Below are positions 50,283-57,648 of a stretch of DNA of 64,000 nucleotides, piece after piece. This DNA is from Pseudomonas moraviensis (lineage in GTDB: Bacteria > Pseudomonadota > Gammaproteobacteria > Pseudomonadales > Pseudomonadaceae): NCBI RefSeq assembly GCF_900105805.1, contig NZ_LT629788.1, positions 1,798,001 through 1,862,000 of the forward strand, given 5' to 3'. The first letter of the stretch is position 1, and every line of letters begins with the position of its first letter. The notes below the pieces were generated by a model. The model saw nothing but the letters and a program-made list of their open reading frames with translations, searched no databases and was not told where the DNA came from. A program made the position numbers and the translations under genes.

Positions 50283-51066
50283 CTCCACTTCAAGTTTGCA
50301 CAGTCAGCAGCTCGCGTTGACCCGTTACCTGCGTGACCCGGACAGTTACGCGCCGCCTGCGCAGATGAATCCCGCAAGAGCGCAGGTCTATCTGAACCTG
50401 GTGTTCAATAATCTCCTGAGTTTACTGGGCGGAACGTTCCCGGTACTGGTTGCCGTGTTGGGCGATGCTGGCTGGCGTGCGCTGGTCCGACGTTTTTTGC
50501 GTGACCACCGCGCGCAAACGCCACGTTTCGGAGAAATTGCACGCGAGTTTGTAGACTTCGTAGCGAGCCTGGAGGACGCGCCTGGTTTTGAGCATCCTTG
50601 GTACCCGTTCTTACCTGAATTGGCCCATTACGAGTGGGTGGAGATGGCGCTGCAACAGTTGGACGCTGCGCCGCTGGAGACCAGTGATGCGGCGCAGTTA
50701 CTCGACCGACCCCTTCGGCTATCCCCGCTCGTCTGGCCGTTGGCTTACACCTGGGCCGTACATCGTCTCGGGCCAGGCCACCTGCCTTCTGAACCGCCAG
50801 AACTACCGACGTTGCTGCTGATCAGCCGGGTGCCGAGTGGTCAAGTGCAGTTCTCCCACGTCAGCCCGCTGGCATTCCGATTGTTGCAGCGGATCGAGCA
50901 GTTCCCTGACATGGATGGTCGAGCGCAGTTGCATGCTTTGGCTGCAGAGGCTGGTGCATCAGATGTGACCAGCTTCGTTGCCGACGCGCTGGTTCTGCTG
51001 CGCAAGCTGCATGAGCAAGCTGTTGTCGGGGTAGCTGCGACACCCGTTTTAAAGCTGTTGTCCTGA
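50275..51066 (+). CDS. DUF2063 (HvfC/BufC-like) partner protein of the DUF692 enzyme
   Basis: A 263-residue protein. The N-terminal DUF2063 domain, named as a putative DNA-binding domain, covers about residues 10-105 (LALTRYLRDPDSYAPP, YLNLVFNNLLSLLGGTFPVL, FGEIAREFVDFVASL). The C-terminal part (SPLVWPLAYTWAVHRL, LLISRVPSGQVQFSHVSPLAF) is the usual partner half that recognises the precursor, as MbnC and TglI do for DUF692 enzymes. ATG at 50275 lies inside the end of the DUF692 gene. The DNA-binding label is probably a misnomer here. Confidence 0.88.
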   Translation: MADSTSSLHSQQLALTRYLRDPDSYAPPAQMNPARAQVYLNLVFNNLLSLLGGTFPVLVAVLGDAGWRALVRRFLRDHRAQTPRFGEIAREFVDFVASLEDAPGFEHPWYPFLPELAHYEWVEMALQQLDAAPLETSDAAQLLDRPLRLSPLVWPLAYTWAVHRLGPGHLPSEPPELPTLLLISRVPSGQVQFSHVSPLAFRLLQRIEQFPDMDGRAQLHALAAEAGASDVTSFVADALVLLRKLHEQAVVGVAATPVLKLLS

Positions 51067-51348
51067 TTGACGCGCAAAGGCCGAGGTCAGCTTTTGTATC
51101 TCTATGTACCTGCACGCGAAGTCTTGGGATTGGCTTACAAATGCATCTCTCGCTTGATACATCGTGGATACATGACTCCGGCTAAATAAGCCTTACCCGA
51201 ATAAGGTCGCCCTCGAAGTGGAAGACGCTTGCGCGCATTAGCCTTGTAACTCAAGGCTTTTCCCACTTCGCCTAGAGCTTCTTTGCGGGTTTATTCGCCC
51301 TGTGGCGTGAACCGCGGCCTGGCCGCGCAAAGTATCTGGAGAATCACC
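51067..51348 (+). promoter_or_regulatory. promoter region of the EF-hand/GKCG precursor gene
   Basis: A 282-base gap separates the precursor gene from its enzyme genes, so it probably has its own promoter. It holds imperfect repeats (AAGCCTTACCCGAATAAGGT at about 51187, GCCTTGTAACTCAAGGC at about 51241). GTAACT with CGCCTA 17 bases on is loosely like the GTAAC-N16/17-CG(T/A) pattern of ECF-SigF-type promoters that control such systems in other bacteria; this is weak. Confidence 0.3.
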
Positions 51349-51816
51349 ATGTACCGTAAATCTTTCTCGAACACAAAAAGTCTTGGCCTGGCCGCTATCG
51401 CTTTAGCCGGTGGCATGAGCCTGGCATCGTCTGCAGCTTTTGCTGTTGAGCCGTTGTCCCAAGGCTATCAACTGGCATCGGCGGATAAGGCCGGCGAAGG
51501 CAAGTGTGGCGAAGGCAAATGCGGTGCCAGCCAAGCCAGCGACAAGTCCGTGACTGCCGAAGGCAAGTGCGGTGAAGGCAAGTGTGGTGACGACTCTTTC
51601 GCTCGCACAGATACCGACCATGATGGTCGCGTCTCTCTTAAAGAACTCCTGGCTGTGGCACCTCAGGGCGGTGAAGAATTTCAAGCGATGGACACCAACC
51701 ACGATGGTTTTCTTTCTGAAGGCGAGGTCTACAAGTTCAGAAGCAACCAATACCTTTCCAACGGCAAGAAAGTACCCACCGAGCTTTTCACCCACATGAG
51801 CAAAGCGCAGAACTGA
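51349..51816 (+). CDS. secreted bufferin/HvfA-like peptide precursor fused to an EF-hand pair
   Basis: A 155-residue precursor. The signal peptide (1-32, ending AAFA before VEPLSQG) is Sec type. Residues 50-59 and 71-80 each carry a tandem EGKCGEGKCG core, giving Cys53, Cys58, Cys74 and Cys79, the only cysteines of the protein. Residues 88-99 (DTDHDGRVSLKE) and 115-126 (DTNHDGFLSEGE) are two canonical calcium-binding EF-hand loops with Asp at 1 and 5, Gly at 6 and Glu at 12. In HvfA/bufferins the EGKC cysteines are changed to thiooxazole and bind copper. Here the modified core would be joined to a calcium-sensing or stabilising domain. ATG at 51349 follows TGGAG. The protein should act in the periplasm. 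Confidence 0.9.
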   Translation: MYRKSFSNTKSLGLAAIALAGGMSLASSAAFAVEPLSQGYQLASADKAGEGKCGEGKCGASQASDKSVTAEGKCGEGKCGDDSFARTDTDHDGRVSLKELLAVAPQGGEEFQAMDTNHDGFLSEGEVYKFRSNQYLSNGKKVPTELFTHMSKAQN

Positions 51817-51839
51817 TTCATTCCTCCTGCCGTAGCATT

Positions 51840-51875
51840 CGCCCTCCCCTGCGGCCGCCGCCAGGGAGGGCGATT
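51840..51875 (+). terminator. hairpin after the precursor gene
   Basis: CGCCCTCCC, a 15-base GC-rich loop, GGGAGGGCG, then ATTT. The stem is very strong but the T run is short; it is a likely terminator 23 bases after the stop codon. Confidence 0.65.
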
Positions 51876-52015
51876 TACCTTCTGCAGATGTATTGATTAC
51901 ACAGCGTCACAAGTGATGTTCTCCGCCCCTGATTTATCCACTGAAAGCGACACTTTAAAGTCCATCCCACTGCTCACCTCATCATGTCGATGGGGCGCCA
52001 ACAGGAGACTTCCCC

Positions 52016-52231
52016 ATGCCTTTCATCAGCGTTCGTATCACCCGCGATGGCGTCACCAAGGAACAGAAATCCCAAGTCATCGCCGAGATAACCAGAACCA
52101 TGCAAACAGTGCTCAACAAGGATCCGCACCTCACGCATATCGTCATTGAAGAGGTCGATACCGATAACTGGGGCTATGCCGGAATCACCACCACTGAGTA
52201 CCGCCAACAGCTGACGGAGTCGAAGAAATGA
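52016..52231 (+). CDS. tautomerase family protein (4-oxalocrotonate tautomerase-like)
   Basis: A 71-residue protein starting MPFISVRITRDGVTKEQKSQ, with the N-terminal Pro2 that is the catalytic base of the family, and the usual second half HLTHIVIEEVDTDNWGYAG. Members isomerise enol/keto acids or related compounds and form hexamers. ATG at 52016 has AGGAGA upstream. Its stop overlaps the DsbA-like gene start (ATGA), so the two are an operon with the cysteine hydrolase gene. The substrate is unknown. Confidence 0.9.
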   Translation: MPFISVRITRDGVTKEQKSQVIAEITRTMQTVLNKDPHLTHIVIEEVDTDNWGYAGITTTEYRQQLTESKK

Positions 52232-52884
52232 CTTTTCCTGTCAGGATCGACTTTGTGTCGGATGTGGTGTGCCCCTGGTGCGCACTCGGCGCCAAAGCGC
52301 TGGAACAAGCCATCGCTAATGTTGCCGGCGAAGTTGCAGTGGAGCTGACCTTCAAGCCTTTCGAACTGAACCCGGACATGCCGGCCGAGGGCGAGCACGC
52401 CATCCAGCACATGATGCGCAAATATGGGCGCAGCGCCGAAGAAGTTGCCTCGCGCAATGAAATGATCATCGCGCGTGGCAAAACCATCGGTTTTCAGTTC
52501 GACCTGGAAAAGCGCAGCCATTTCTACAACACCTTCGACGCCCATCGCCTTCTGCTGTGGGCTGTGCAGGACGGCCGCCAGGTTGCGCTGAAGAAAATCC
52601 TGCTCGAGGCTTATTTCACCAACGGCCAGAACCCCAGCGATCACGAAACATTGGTGCGCCTGGCCGGTGAAGCAGGACTTTCAACCACCCGAGCTCGCGA
52701 GATTTTGACTAGCGAGGCGTTCGCTAGCGAGGTCCGCGAACTTGAGGGGTTTTACCTTGAACGCGGAATTAATTCGGTCCCGGCCATGGTGCTGAATGGT
52801 CGTCAGTTGGTGTCCGGATCGCATTCAGTCAAGGAATACGAACACATCCTCAGGCAGGTGGCACGAGAGTCCGCTACAGCCTGA
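52228..52884 (+). CDS. DsbA-family thiol oxidoreductase, FrnE type
   Basis: A 218-residue cytoplasmic protein (no signal peptide) with the thioredoxin-fold active site CPWC at residues 15-18 (FVSDVVCPWCALGAKALEQ). The family's cis-Pro region is seen in RGINSVPAMVLNGRQLVSGSH, and the inserted helical domain covers LEKRSHFYNTFDAHRLLLWA. FrnE-like proteins act as disulfide isomerases or in polyketide and stress pathways. Start overlaps the tautomerase stop by ATGA. The cysteine hydrolase gene follows after 75 bases. Confidence 0.92.
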   Translation: MTFPVRIDFVSDVVCPWCALGAKALEQAIANVAGEVAVELTFKPFELNPDMPAEGEHAIQHMMRKYGRSAEEVASRNEMIIARGKTIGFQFDLEKRSHFYNTFDAHRLLLWAVQDGRQVALKKILLEAYFTNGQNPSDHETLVRLAGEAGLSTTRAREILTSEAFASEVRELEGFYLERGINSVPAMVLNGRQLVSGSHSVKEYEHILRQVARESATA

Positions 52885-52958
52885 CAAAGCGACTACCAAC
52901 ACGATGCCCCGGGCAAGCCCACGGCACCGGTCACCCAACTTGTTTGGAGTACATCGTC

Positions 52959-53588
52959 ATGTCGAATGCCCTCTATCCGCTGAACCGCACCGCTTATCTG
53001 CTGGTCGATCCGTACAACGATTTCCTCTCGGAGAACGGCAAGGTATTCCCCTTGATCAAGCCAATTGCCGACCAGGTCGGGCTGCTCGACAACCTGCGGG
53101 CCCTCGATCGCGCCGTACGAGCGCACAACATTCCGGTGGTTATTGTGCCGCACCACCGCTGGGAACACGGCGACTACGAAGGCTGGGGCCATCCAACACC
53201 GACCCAATGCAAAATTATGCACATGCACCACTTCGCACGCGGTGAATGGGGAGGTGAATGGCATCCCGATTTCGCGCCGAAGGACGGCGACATTGTCGTA
53301 CAGGAACATTGGGGCGCCAGCGGCTTTGCCAATACCGACCTCGATCTTCGCCTGAAGCAGAAAGGCATCACCCACGTCATCATCGTCGGCCTGCTCGCCA
53401 ATACCTGCATCGAAGCGACCGCCCGCTACGCCTCGGAATTGGGCTACCACGTCACCTTGGTGCGTGACGCGACCGCCGCTTTCCGTGCGGAAATGATGCA
53501 CGCCGCCCACGACCTGAACGGGCCGACTTTCGCTCACTCAATAGTGACCTCCCACGAATTGATTGCTGCGCTGGCACCGCAGGAGTAA
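52959..53588 (+). CDS. isochorismatase-like cysteine hydrolase
   Basis: A 209-residue alpha/beta hydrolase-like protein. The catalytic Asp is in TAYLLVDPYNDFLSENGKV and the nucleophilic Cys in VGLLANTCIEATARYASELG, with the cis-peptide region before it. The Lys that normally completes the triad (K-x-x-x-S-x-F) is not present: the segment reads VQEHWGASGFANTDLDLRL, with His or Glu in that place. The enzyme probably hydrolyses an amide or vinyl ether. ATG at 52959 has GGAG upstream; a start 15 bases earlier is possible. It is the third gene of the tautomerase unit. Confidence 0.85.
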   Translation: MSNALYPLNRTAYLLVDPYNDFLSENGKVFPLIKPIADQVGLLDNLRALDRAVRAHNIPVVIVPHHRWEHGDYEGWGHPTPTQCKIMHMHHFARGEWGGEWHPDFAPKDGDIVVQEHWGASGFANTDLDLRLKQKGITHVIIVGLLANTCIEATARYASELGYHVTLVRDATAAFRAEMMHAAHDLNGPTFAHSIVTSHELIAALAPQE

Positions 53589-53767
53589 TGGCCCGTGAAT
53601 CTCACAGTTTTGCTCTACTCCCGGGTATGTGGTGGCGTACGCGCTAACGGGCGCAAGAGTGACGACCGTCGGAGCGAGAGCAGATGTAAGGGTTTTCATG
53701 ACGCTTCCATTTTTATTGATGAGTGATGGGAAGCCTCAATTGCCGCAGACTCATAGACGACAGAGGG

Positions 53768-54151
53768 TCAAGGCGCGACGTGGGTGTGAAAGATCTTACT
53801 GACGACCGCCCACTTGCCATCGACTTTCAACAGGTGGAAAAAGTCGGTGAAGGAAATGCCGGACATGTCGTTGGCGTCGATGCGTGCGCTCGCGGCCGTA
53901 CCAACGATTTCAATGCGGACGATAGCTGCCGGTGCATCAGGGGACGGGCGAAAACCTTCATCAATACCCTTGAAAAGGATTTGAATTGCACCACCGGCCA
54001 AGTGACCGTCTACATCGACGCTGAACATGGTTGCTCGCTCATCGAAAGCTGGCTTCATGATGCTGCTTTTCGCTTGCTTGCAGCCCTCAATGTACTTATT
54101 CAGCACCTCGGTGATGGCTTGGTATTCGTGAACGTAAGTAGGTTTGCTCAT
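53768..54151 (-). CDS. NTF2/lumazine-binding-like protein, paralogue 1
   Basis: A 127-residue protein of the SnoaL/NTF2 fold (putative lumazine-binding, PF12893 type). It starts MSKPTYVHEYQAITEVLNKY and has the segments DERATMFSVDVDGHLAGGAI, VRIEIVGTAASARIDAN and FTDFFHLLKVDGKWAVVSKIFHTH. It is very similar to the protein at 57649-58029 (PTYVxEYxAI, GTAASAR, VSKIYHTH). Start ATG at 54151 with AGGA upstream. The role is unknown; such proteins are often co-expressed with flavin oxidoreductases, as here next to an OYE. Confidence 0.85.
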   Translation of the reverse strand: MSKPTYVHEYQAITEVLNKYIEGCKQAKSSIMKPAFDERATMFSVDVDGHLAGGAIQILFKGIDEGFRPSPDAPAAIVRIEIVGTAASARIDANDMSGISFTDFFHLLKVDGKWAVVSKIFHTHVAP

Positions 54152-54216
54152 GGTGTATTCCTGGTTCATCGAGTCGAATTGGATTAAGGTCTGGCACGCT
54201 TATGACGAGGGCAAAT

Positions 54217-55257
54217 TCACGCTTTGGTATCTAGCCATACAGAGCCGTAACGAGTGTAGGCTTCAGGAATCTCAATGGCTTCTTTCAAGTCATCTGCTGC
54301 AGTACGCACCCAAAATGGATCGCGCAGCATTTGCCGTCCGACAAACACCAAGTCAGCTCGGCCGTTCTGCAGGATTTCCTCGGCTTGACGACCACTCTGA
54401 ATCACACCCACTGCACCCGTCGCAATATGCAGCTCCTTACGTAGCAACTCAGCGGCCGGTACTTGGTAACCTGGATAAGTCTGAACCTTGATCATTTTGA
54501 TCCCACCGGAGCTGCAGTCGATCAGATCGACGCCCTGCTCTTTCATCCAGCGACCGTATTCAAGAAATGACTCGGGTGTGTTTCCGCCTTCGGCGTAATC
54601 AGAGCTGGAGATACGAACAAACAGAGGACGATCGCCCCAATGGGTTTTGACTTCCTCCAGCACTTCGCGCAGGAAGCGATAGCGACGCTTGGCATCACCG
54701 CCATATTCGTCATCGCGGGTATTGGCGAGTGGGGATAGGAACTCACTCAGCAAATAACCGTGAGCGGCATGGATCTCGAGCACATCAAAGCCCGCTTCAC
54801 TGGCGCGTCGTGCGGCATCGCCATAAAGCTTCACCAAACCCGGAATTTCGTCAGCCGCGAGTGCCCGAGGCACAGGGCTGGAATCCGTAAACGGAATCGC
54901 CGACGGGGCGATATGAATAAGGTTGGGCAGATCGGCATTGCGTCCCGCATGGCCGATCTGAGCGCCGGCTTTCGCACCAAAGCTGTGAAGCAGTTCGGTT
55001 AGCCCTTTCAAGCCGACAACGTGTTCATCGCTCCAGATCCCAAGGTCACCAGCCCCGATACGACCGTCAGCCTGGATAGCCAGCGTCTCGGGAAAAATCA
55101 GCGCCGCCTGACCCAGTGCGCGAGCTCCATAATGAACGCGGTGCCAATCAGTGACAAAGCCATCATCCGCTGCCATGTGCATGCACATGGGGGACATGAC
55201 GACCCGGTTTTTCAGTTTAAGGCCTTTAATTTCATGGGGGGATAACAACAAACTCAT
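54217..55257 (-). CDS. Old Yellow Enzyme family NADH:flavin oxidoreductase, YqjM/NamA type
   Basis: A 346-residue FMN enzyme. The N-terminus IKGLKLKNRVVMSPMCMHMA has the Cys of the YqjM class that tunes the flavin. GAQIGHAGRNAD gives the substrate-binding His pair (H-x-G-R), the EIHAAHGYLLSEFLSPLANTR block follows, and ISSSDYAEGG and VFVGRQMLRDPFW close the barrel. It reduces C=C bonds of electrophilic enones or nitro compounds. It is divergent from an HxlR regulator, with two strong palindromes in the 100 bases between them, so it is very likely induced by electrophile or oxidant stress. Confidence 0.93.
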   Translation of the reverse strand: MSLLLSPHEIKGLKLKNRVVMSPMCMHMAADDGFVTDWHRVHYGARALGQAALIFPETLAIQADGRIGAGDLGIWSDEHVVGLKGLTELLHSFGAKAGAQIGHAGRNADLPNLIHIAPSAIPFTDSSPVPRALAADEIPGLVKLYGDAARRASEAGFDVLEIHAAHGYLLSEFLSPLANTRDDEYGGDAKRRYRFLREVLEEVKTHWGDRPLFVRISSSDYAEGGNTPESFLEYGRWMKEQGVDLIDCSSGGIKMIKVQTYPGYQVPAAELLRKELHIATGAVGVIQSGRQAEEILQNGRADLVFVGRQMLRDPFWVRTAADDLKEAIEIPEAYTRYGSVWLDTKA

Positions 55258-55263
55258 CTGGCG

Positions 55264-55289
55264 GATTCCATACTGGTCAATATGGAATC
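55264..55289. promoter_or_regulatory. inverted repeat in the OYE/HxlR divergent promoter (site 1)
   Basis: GATTCCAT-ACTGGTCAAT-ATGGAATC: perfect eight-base arms with a 10-base spacer. It lies six bases from the OYE start codon, so a bound regulator would block the OYE transcript start or translation. Confidence 0.65.
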
Positions 55290-55295
55290 ATGCTA

Positions 55296-55320
55296 ACTTA
55301 CACACCACTTGCGTGTAAGT
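55296..55320. promoter_or_regulatory. inverted repeat in the OYE/HxlR divergent promoter (site 2)
   Basis: ACTTACAC-ACCACTTGC-GTGTAAGT: perfect eight-base arms, nine-base spacer. The half-site with TTAC/GTAA resembles operators of HxlR/QorR-type proteins. Likely binding site of the adjacent HxlR regulator. Confidence 0.7.
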
Positions 55321-55357
55321 ACGCACAATTTTGTGCTGTAGGCACACTTTTTATACC

Positions 55358-55765
55358 ATGGTGATTTCAGTGAAAAAATGTAACCCTCAGAATGAAATTG
55401 AGGCCTTCGCTTGTCCCGTCGCGTTTACTGTCGATGTCATAGGTGGAAAATGGAAATCGCTCATACTGTTTCACTTGATGTCTGGAACGAAGCGCTTCAA
55501 CGAGCTCCGACGCCTCATTCCAGATATCACTCAGAGGATGCTGACACTCCAGTTGAGAGAGCTGGAGACTGATGGGGTTATACATCGCGAAATCTATCGC
55601 GAGGTGCCGCCAAAGGTTGAGTATTCGCTGACAGAATTAGGCAACTCTCTCGCGCCTTTGGTGAGTGCCATGCGGGAATGGGGAGCTGTTCATGAGCGAA
55701 AGATTTTGGAGCTCAGGCGCTCTGCGGTGCCGGCGAGTTCGGTCGCTTCCTGTTCCACCATCTGA
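55358..55765 (+). CDS. HxlR-family winged-helix transcriptional regulator
   Basis: A 135-residue regulator. The HxlR core runs from about residue 18 (CPVAFTVDVIGGKWKSLILFHL) through the recognition part (RFNELRRLIPDITQRMLTLQLRELE) to the wing (VIHREIYREVPPKVEYSLTELG). Cys3-equivalent residues near the N-terminus (KKCNPQ, FACPV) could sense quinones or electrophiles as in QorR, YodB and HypR; this is inference. ATG at 55358 was chosen as the closest start to the conserved core. It is divergent from the OYE gene. Confidence 0.9.
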   Translation: MVISVKKCNPQNEIEAFACPVAFTVDVIGGKWKSLILFHLMSGTKRFNELRRLIPDITQRMLTLQLRELETDGVIHREIYREVPPKVEYSLTELGNSLAPLVSAMREWGAVHERKILELRRSAVPASSVASCSTI

Positions 55766-55889
55766 TCACGCGAGGGCTTTGTGCTTCAGCACTGCTTTGA
55801 GCCGACAATCATCAGCTTCCAGGGCCTTTGGTATCCACGCTTAGAATACTTGCCTGGCCAAGCCTGTACGCGTCAATTCTTTGAAATGT

Positions 55890-56330
55890 TCAATGCCTGT
55901 TTAGAAACAGCTGAAGGCTATTGTGACCATCCACGATCAGTCCACGTATGAGTTCCTGATAGTCGTCTGCTGTATTCAAATCTTGCAGGTCAAAGCTTGC
56001 AGACCAATTGATGAACGTCTTGGGCTGTCCAGTGAGAGAGGCCAATTTCACCGTGGCAACATAGTTGTCCAGCGGTAATGGCGCCTCCTCGAAGCGGTAG
56101 GATAGCGTTGTATTGTGATCATCGACCGATAACAAACGCTCCCTGACAACTGCGCCATCGGCCAGCGTGAGTCTGCGAATACAGCCGACCAATCCATCAG
56201 GTTGGTTGTCCTCAATGCTGCTTTCGACAATCGATGGATGCCATTTATGAATCTCTCCAAATTTTTTCAACACGCTCCAGGCATGTCCAACATTGCTGTC
56301 CAAGACAGCGGAAAACTCAACCATCGGCAT
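55890..56330 (-). CDS. SRPBCC-fold protein (polyketide cyclase/dehydrase-like)
   Basis: A 146-residue START/Bet v1-like protein. It begins MPMVEFSAVLDSNVGHAWSVL, with the usual W in EIHKWHPSIVESSIED, then CIRRLTLADGAVVRERLLS and TTLSYRFEEAPLPLDNYVATVKL. The fold binds hydrophobic ligands in a pocket; catalytic function is rarely shown. ATG at 56330 has AAGGGAG nine bases upstream. It ends the minus-strand run that starts with the TetR gene, 13 bases after a truncated NAD(P)-binding frame. Confidence 0.85.
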   Translation of the reverse strand: MPMVEFSAVLDSNVGHAWSVLKKFGEIHKWHPSIVESSIEDNQPDGLVGCIRRLTLADGAVVRERLLSVDDHNTTLSYRFEEAPLPLDNYVATVKLASLTGQPKTFINWSASFDLQDLNTADDYQELIRGLIVDGHNSLQLFLNRH

Positions 56331-56343
56331 CGTGTATCTCCCT

Positions 56344-56469
56344 TCAGATATGTGCTGTAAGAGCACGGCGAGTCGGCGCAACCACCAGGCTGATCCGTGG
56401 ATCGTCGAGCGCCTGTTTCAGAACCTCGCGTCCATCCAGCCCCGTAGCGCCAATCAAAACTAATGTCAT
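56344..56469 (-). pseudogene. truncated NAD(P)-binding protein, 41 residues
   Basis: The frame starts MTLVLIGATGLDGREVLKQA and ends at a stop after ALTAHI. It is the first Rossmann unit (LIGATGLxGREVL) of an atypical SDR/NAD(P)H-binding protein whose full length would be about 210 residues. Its ATG overlaps the stop of the complete NAD(P)-binding gene upstream (ATGA), and its stop lies 13 bases before the SRPBCC gene. The rest of the gene is missing, so this is the remnant of a second gene lost by deletion. It may still be translated by coupling. Confidence 0.7.
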
Positions 56470-57134
56470 TGCAAGCAACGCTCATGACCAAGCCTGCGAA
56501 CAGCGTCGGAGACTGGCATGTCACCTTGAGTAAGCTCGATAATGACTCGACTCACCCTGGGCTGTTCGATCAACTCGGCAAGTGTCGCTGCTACGTCATC
56601 TCTCGAAACTTCACCGTAAGGAATAGCAACGTCAGCACGGATTCTGCCAGTGCCTGGGTCATCCAGAAGCGTTCCTGGACGCACAATTACCCAATCCAGA
56701 CCCGTCCCAACCAAGTGAGCATCAGCTCGTTTTTTCACGGCAATGTAATTTTCGAAACCTTCGGATGACGGACTACCACGCAGCGCATCGGGGAAGGCCG
56801 AGACCAGAATGAAACGCCGGACACCTGCCTGAATTGTCGCGGCCACTGCCAACTCCAATCCCCGACCATCAATCGCATTAGTCAGATCCATACCTGCGCC
56901 GCCTGCCCCTGCGGTGAAGACCACGGCATCAATGCCCGACATAAGTCGCGCCATTTGCCCGGGATCCAGCTCAAGCAAATTGCCTATAACGGGCGTCGCG
57001 CCCAGGGCCGCAAGCTGACTTTCCTGCTCCGGGTTCCGATGCAGTGCGATCGTTTCGTGACCTCGCCCGACGAGCTGCTTAACCAATCGCCGCCCCACTT
57101 TGCCAGCGGCGCCGATGATGAAAACCTTACTCAT
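56466..57134 (-). CDS. NAD(P)H-binding atypical SDR protein
   Basis: A 222-residue Rossmann protein. The cofactor motif is IIGAAGKVGRRLVKQLVGRG with the Arg-containing LHRNPEQ after strand 2, pointing to NADPH. AVVFTAGAGGAGMDLTNAID and FILVSAFPDALRG match the YhfK/YwnB-like group, and WVIVRPGTLLDD is the conserved C-terminal block. It has no classical Y-x-x-x-K site, so it may act as reductase, isomerase or sensor. ATG at 57134. It lies between the NTF2-like genes and the truncated relative, in one minus-strand unit. Confidence 0.9.
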   Translation of the reverse strand: MSKVFIIGAAGKVGRRLVKQLVGRGHETIALHRNPEQESQLAALGATPVIGNLLELDPGQMARLMSGIDAVVFTAGAGGAGMDLTNAIDGRGLELAVAATIQAGVRRFILVSAFPDALRGSPSSEGFENYIAVKKRADAHLVGTGLDWVIVRPGTLLDDPGTGRIRADVAIPYGEVSRDDVAATLAELIEQPRVSRVIIELTQGDMPVSDAVRRLGHERCLQ

Positions 57135-57203
57135 GATCGCTTCTCCATTTGACGATGAACGAGCTCCGATCCCGGGATTGATTCAACCGGGATCGGTGAA
57201 CGC

Positions 57204-57590
57204 TCAACCTTCGAACTGGTGATAAACCTTGGCGATGACCTTCCAGGTGCCGTCGATTTTGATCAGGGTCAGGTAGTCGTTGTAGTCGGCACCGATCGCA
57301 TCCTTTTCCATATCGACACGCACAACGGCTGTCGTGGGTGTGATTGCCAAGATATCGAGGCGAGTCGTAATTTCTGGGGCGCTGCCATTCTTCTGAACGA
57401 AATCAAACAGATTCTTGATCGGGCCGCCAAGCAATTCACCATTTGTGAAACCGTACATCACAGCGTCTTTATGGAAAGCTTGAGCAACGCCTTCTGCACT
57501 GCCCACACGCAGACCTTCAACGTACTGATTGGCGGTAGCGATGACAGCGTTGTACTCGGAGGTTGGTACTGCCTTGATGTTCTTTGACAT
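57204..57590 (-). CDS. NTF2/lumazine-binding-like protein, paralogue 3
   Basis: A 128-residue SnoaL/NTF2-fold protein: VPTSEYNAVIATANQYVEGL, FHKDAVMYGFTNGELLGGPIKNLF, TPTTAVVRVDMEK and YNDYLTLIKIDGTWKVIAKVYHQF. It is related to but more distant from the paralogues at 57649 and 53768, sharing the AVIATxxQY, GGxIxNL and GxWKVIxKVYH positions. Start ATG at 57590 with AGGAGA upstream. Unknown role; 58 bases before it lies the second paralogue in the same operon. Confidence 0.85.
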   Translation of the reverse strand: MSKNIKAVPTSEYNAVIATANQYVEGLRVGSAEGVAQAFHKDAVMYGFTNGELLGGPIKNLFDFVQKNGSAPEITTRLDILAITPTTAVVRVDMEKDAIGADYNDYLTLIKIDGTWKVIAKVYHQFEG

Positions 57591-57648
57591 GGTTCTCTCC
57601 TTTTATTAGGGCGACGTAAAACACACGCCGCCAGACGCGCTCAAATGC

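Noticed and set aside
52800..53250. Plus-strand frame over the end of the DsbA-like gene and start of the cysteine hydrolase
   Set aside because: Out-of-frame shadow; both flanking genes are clear.
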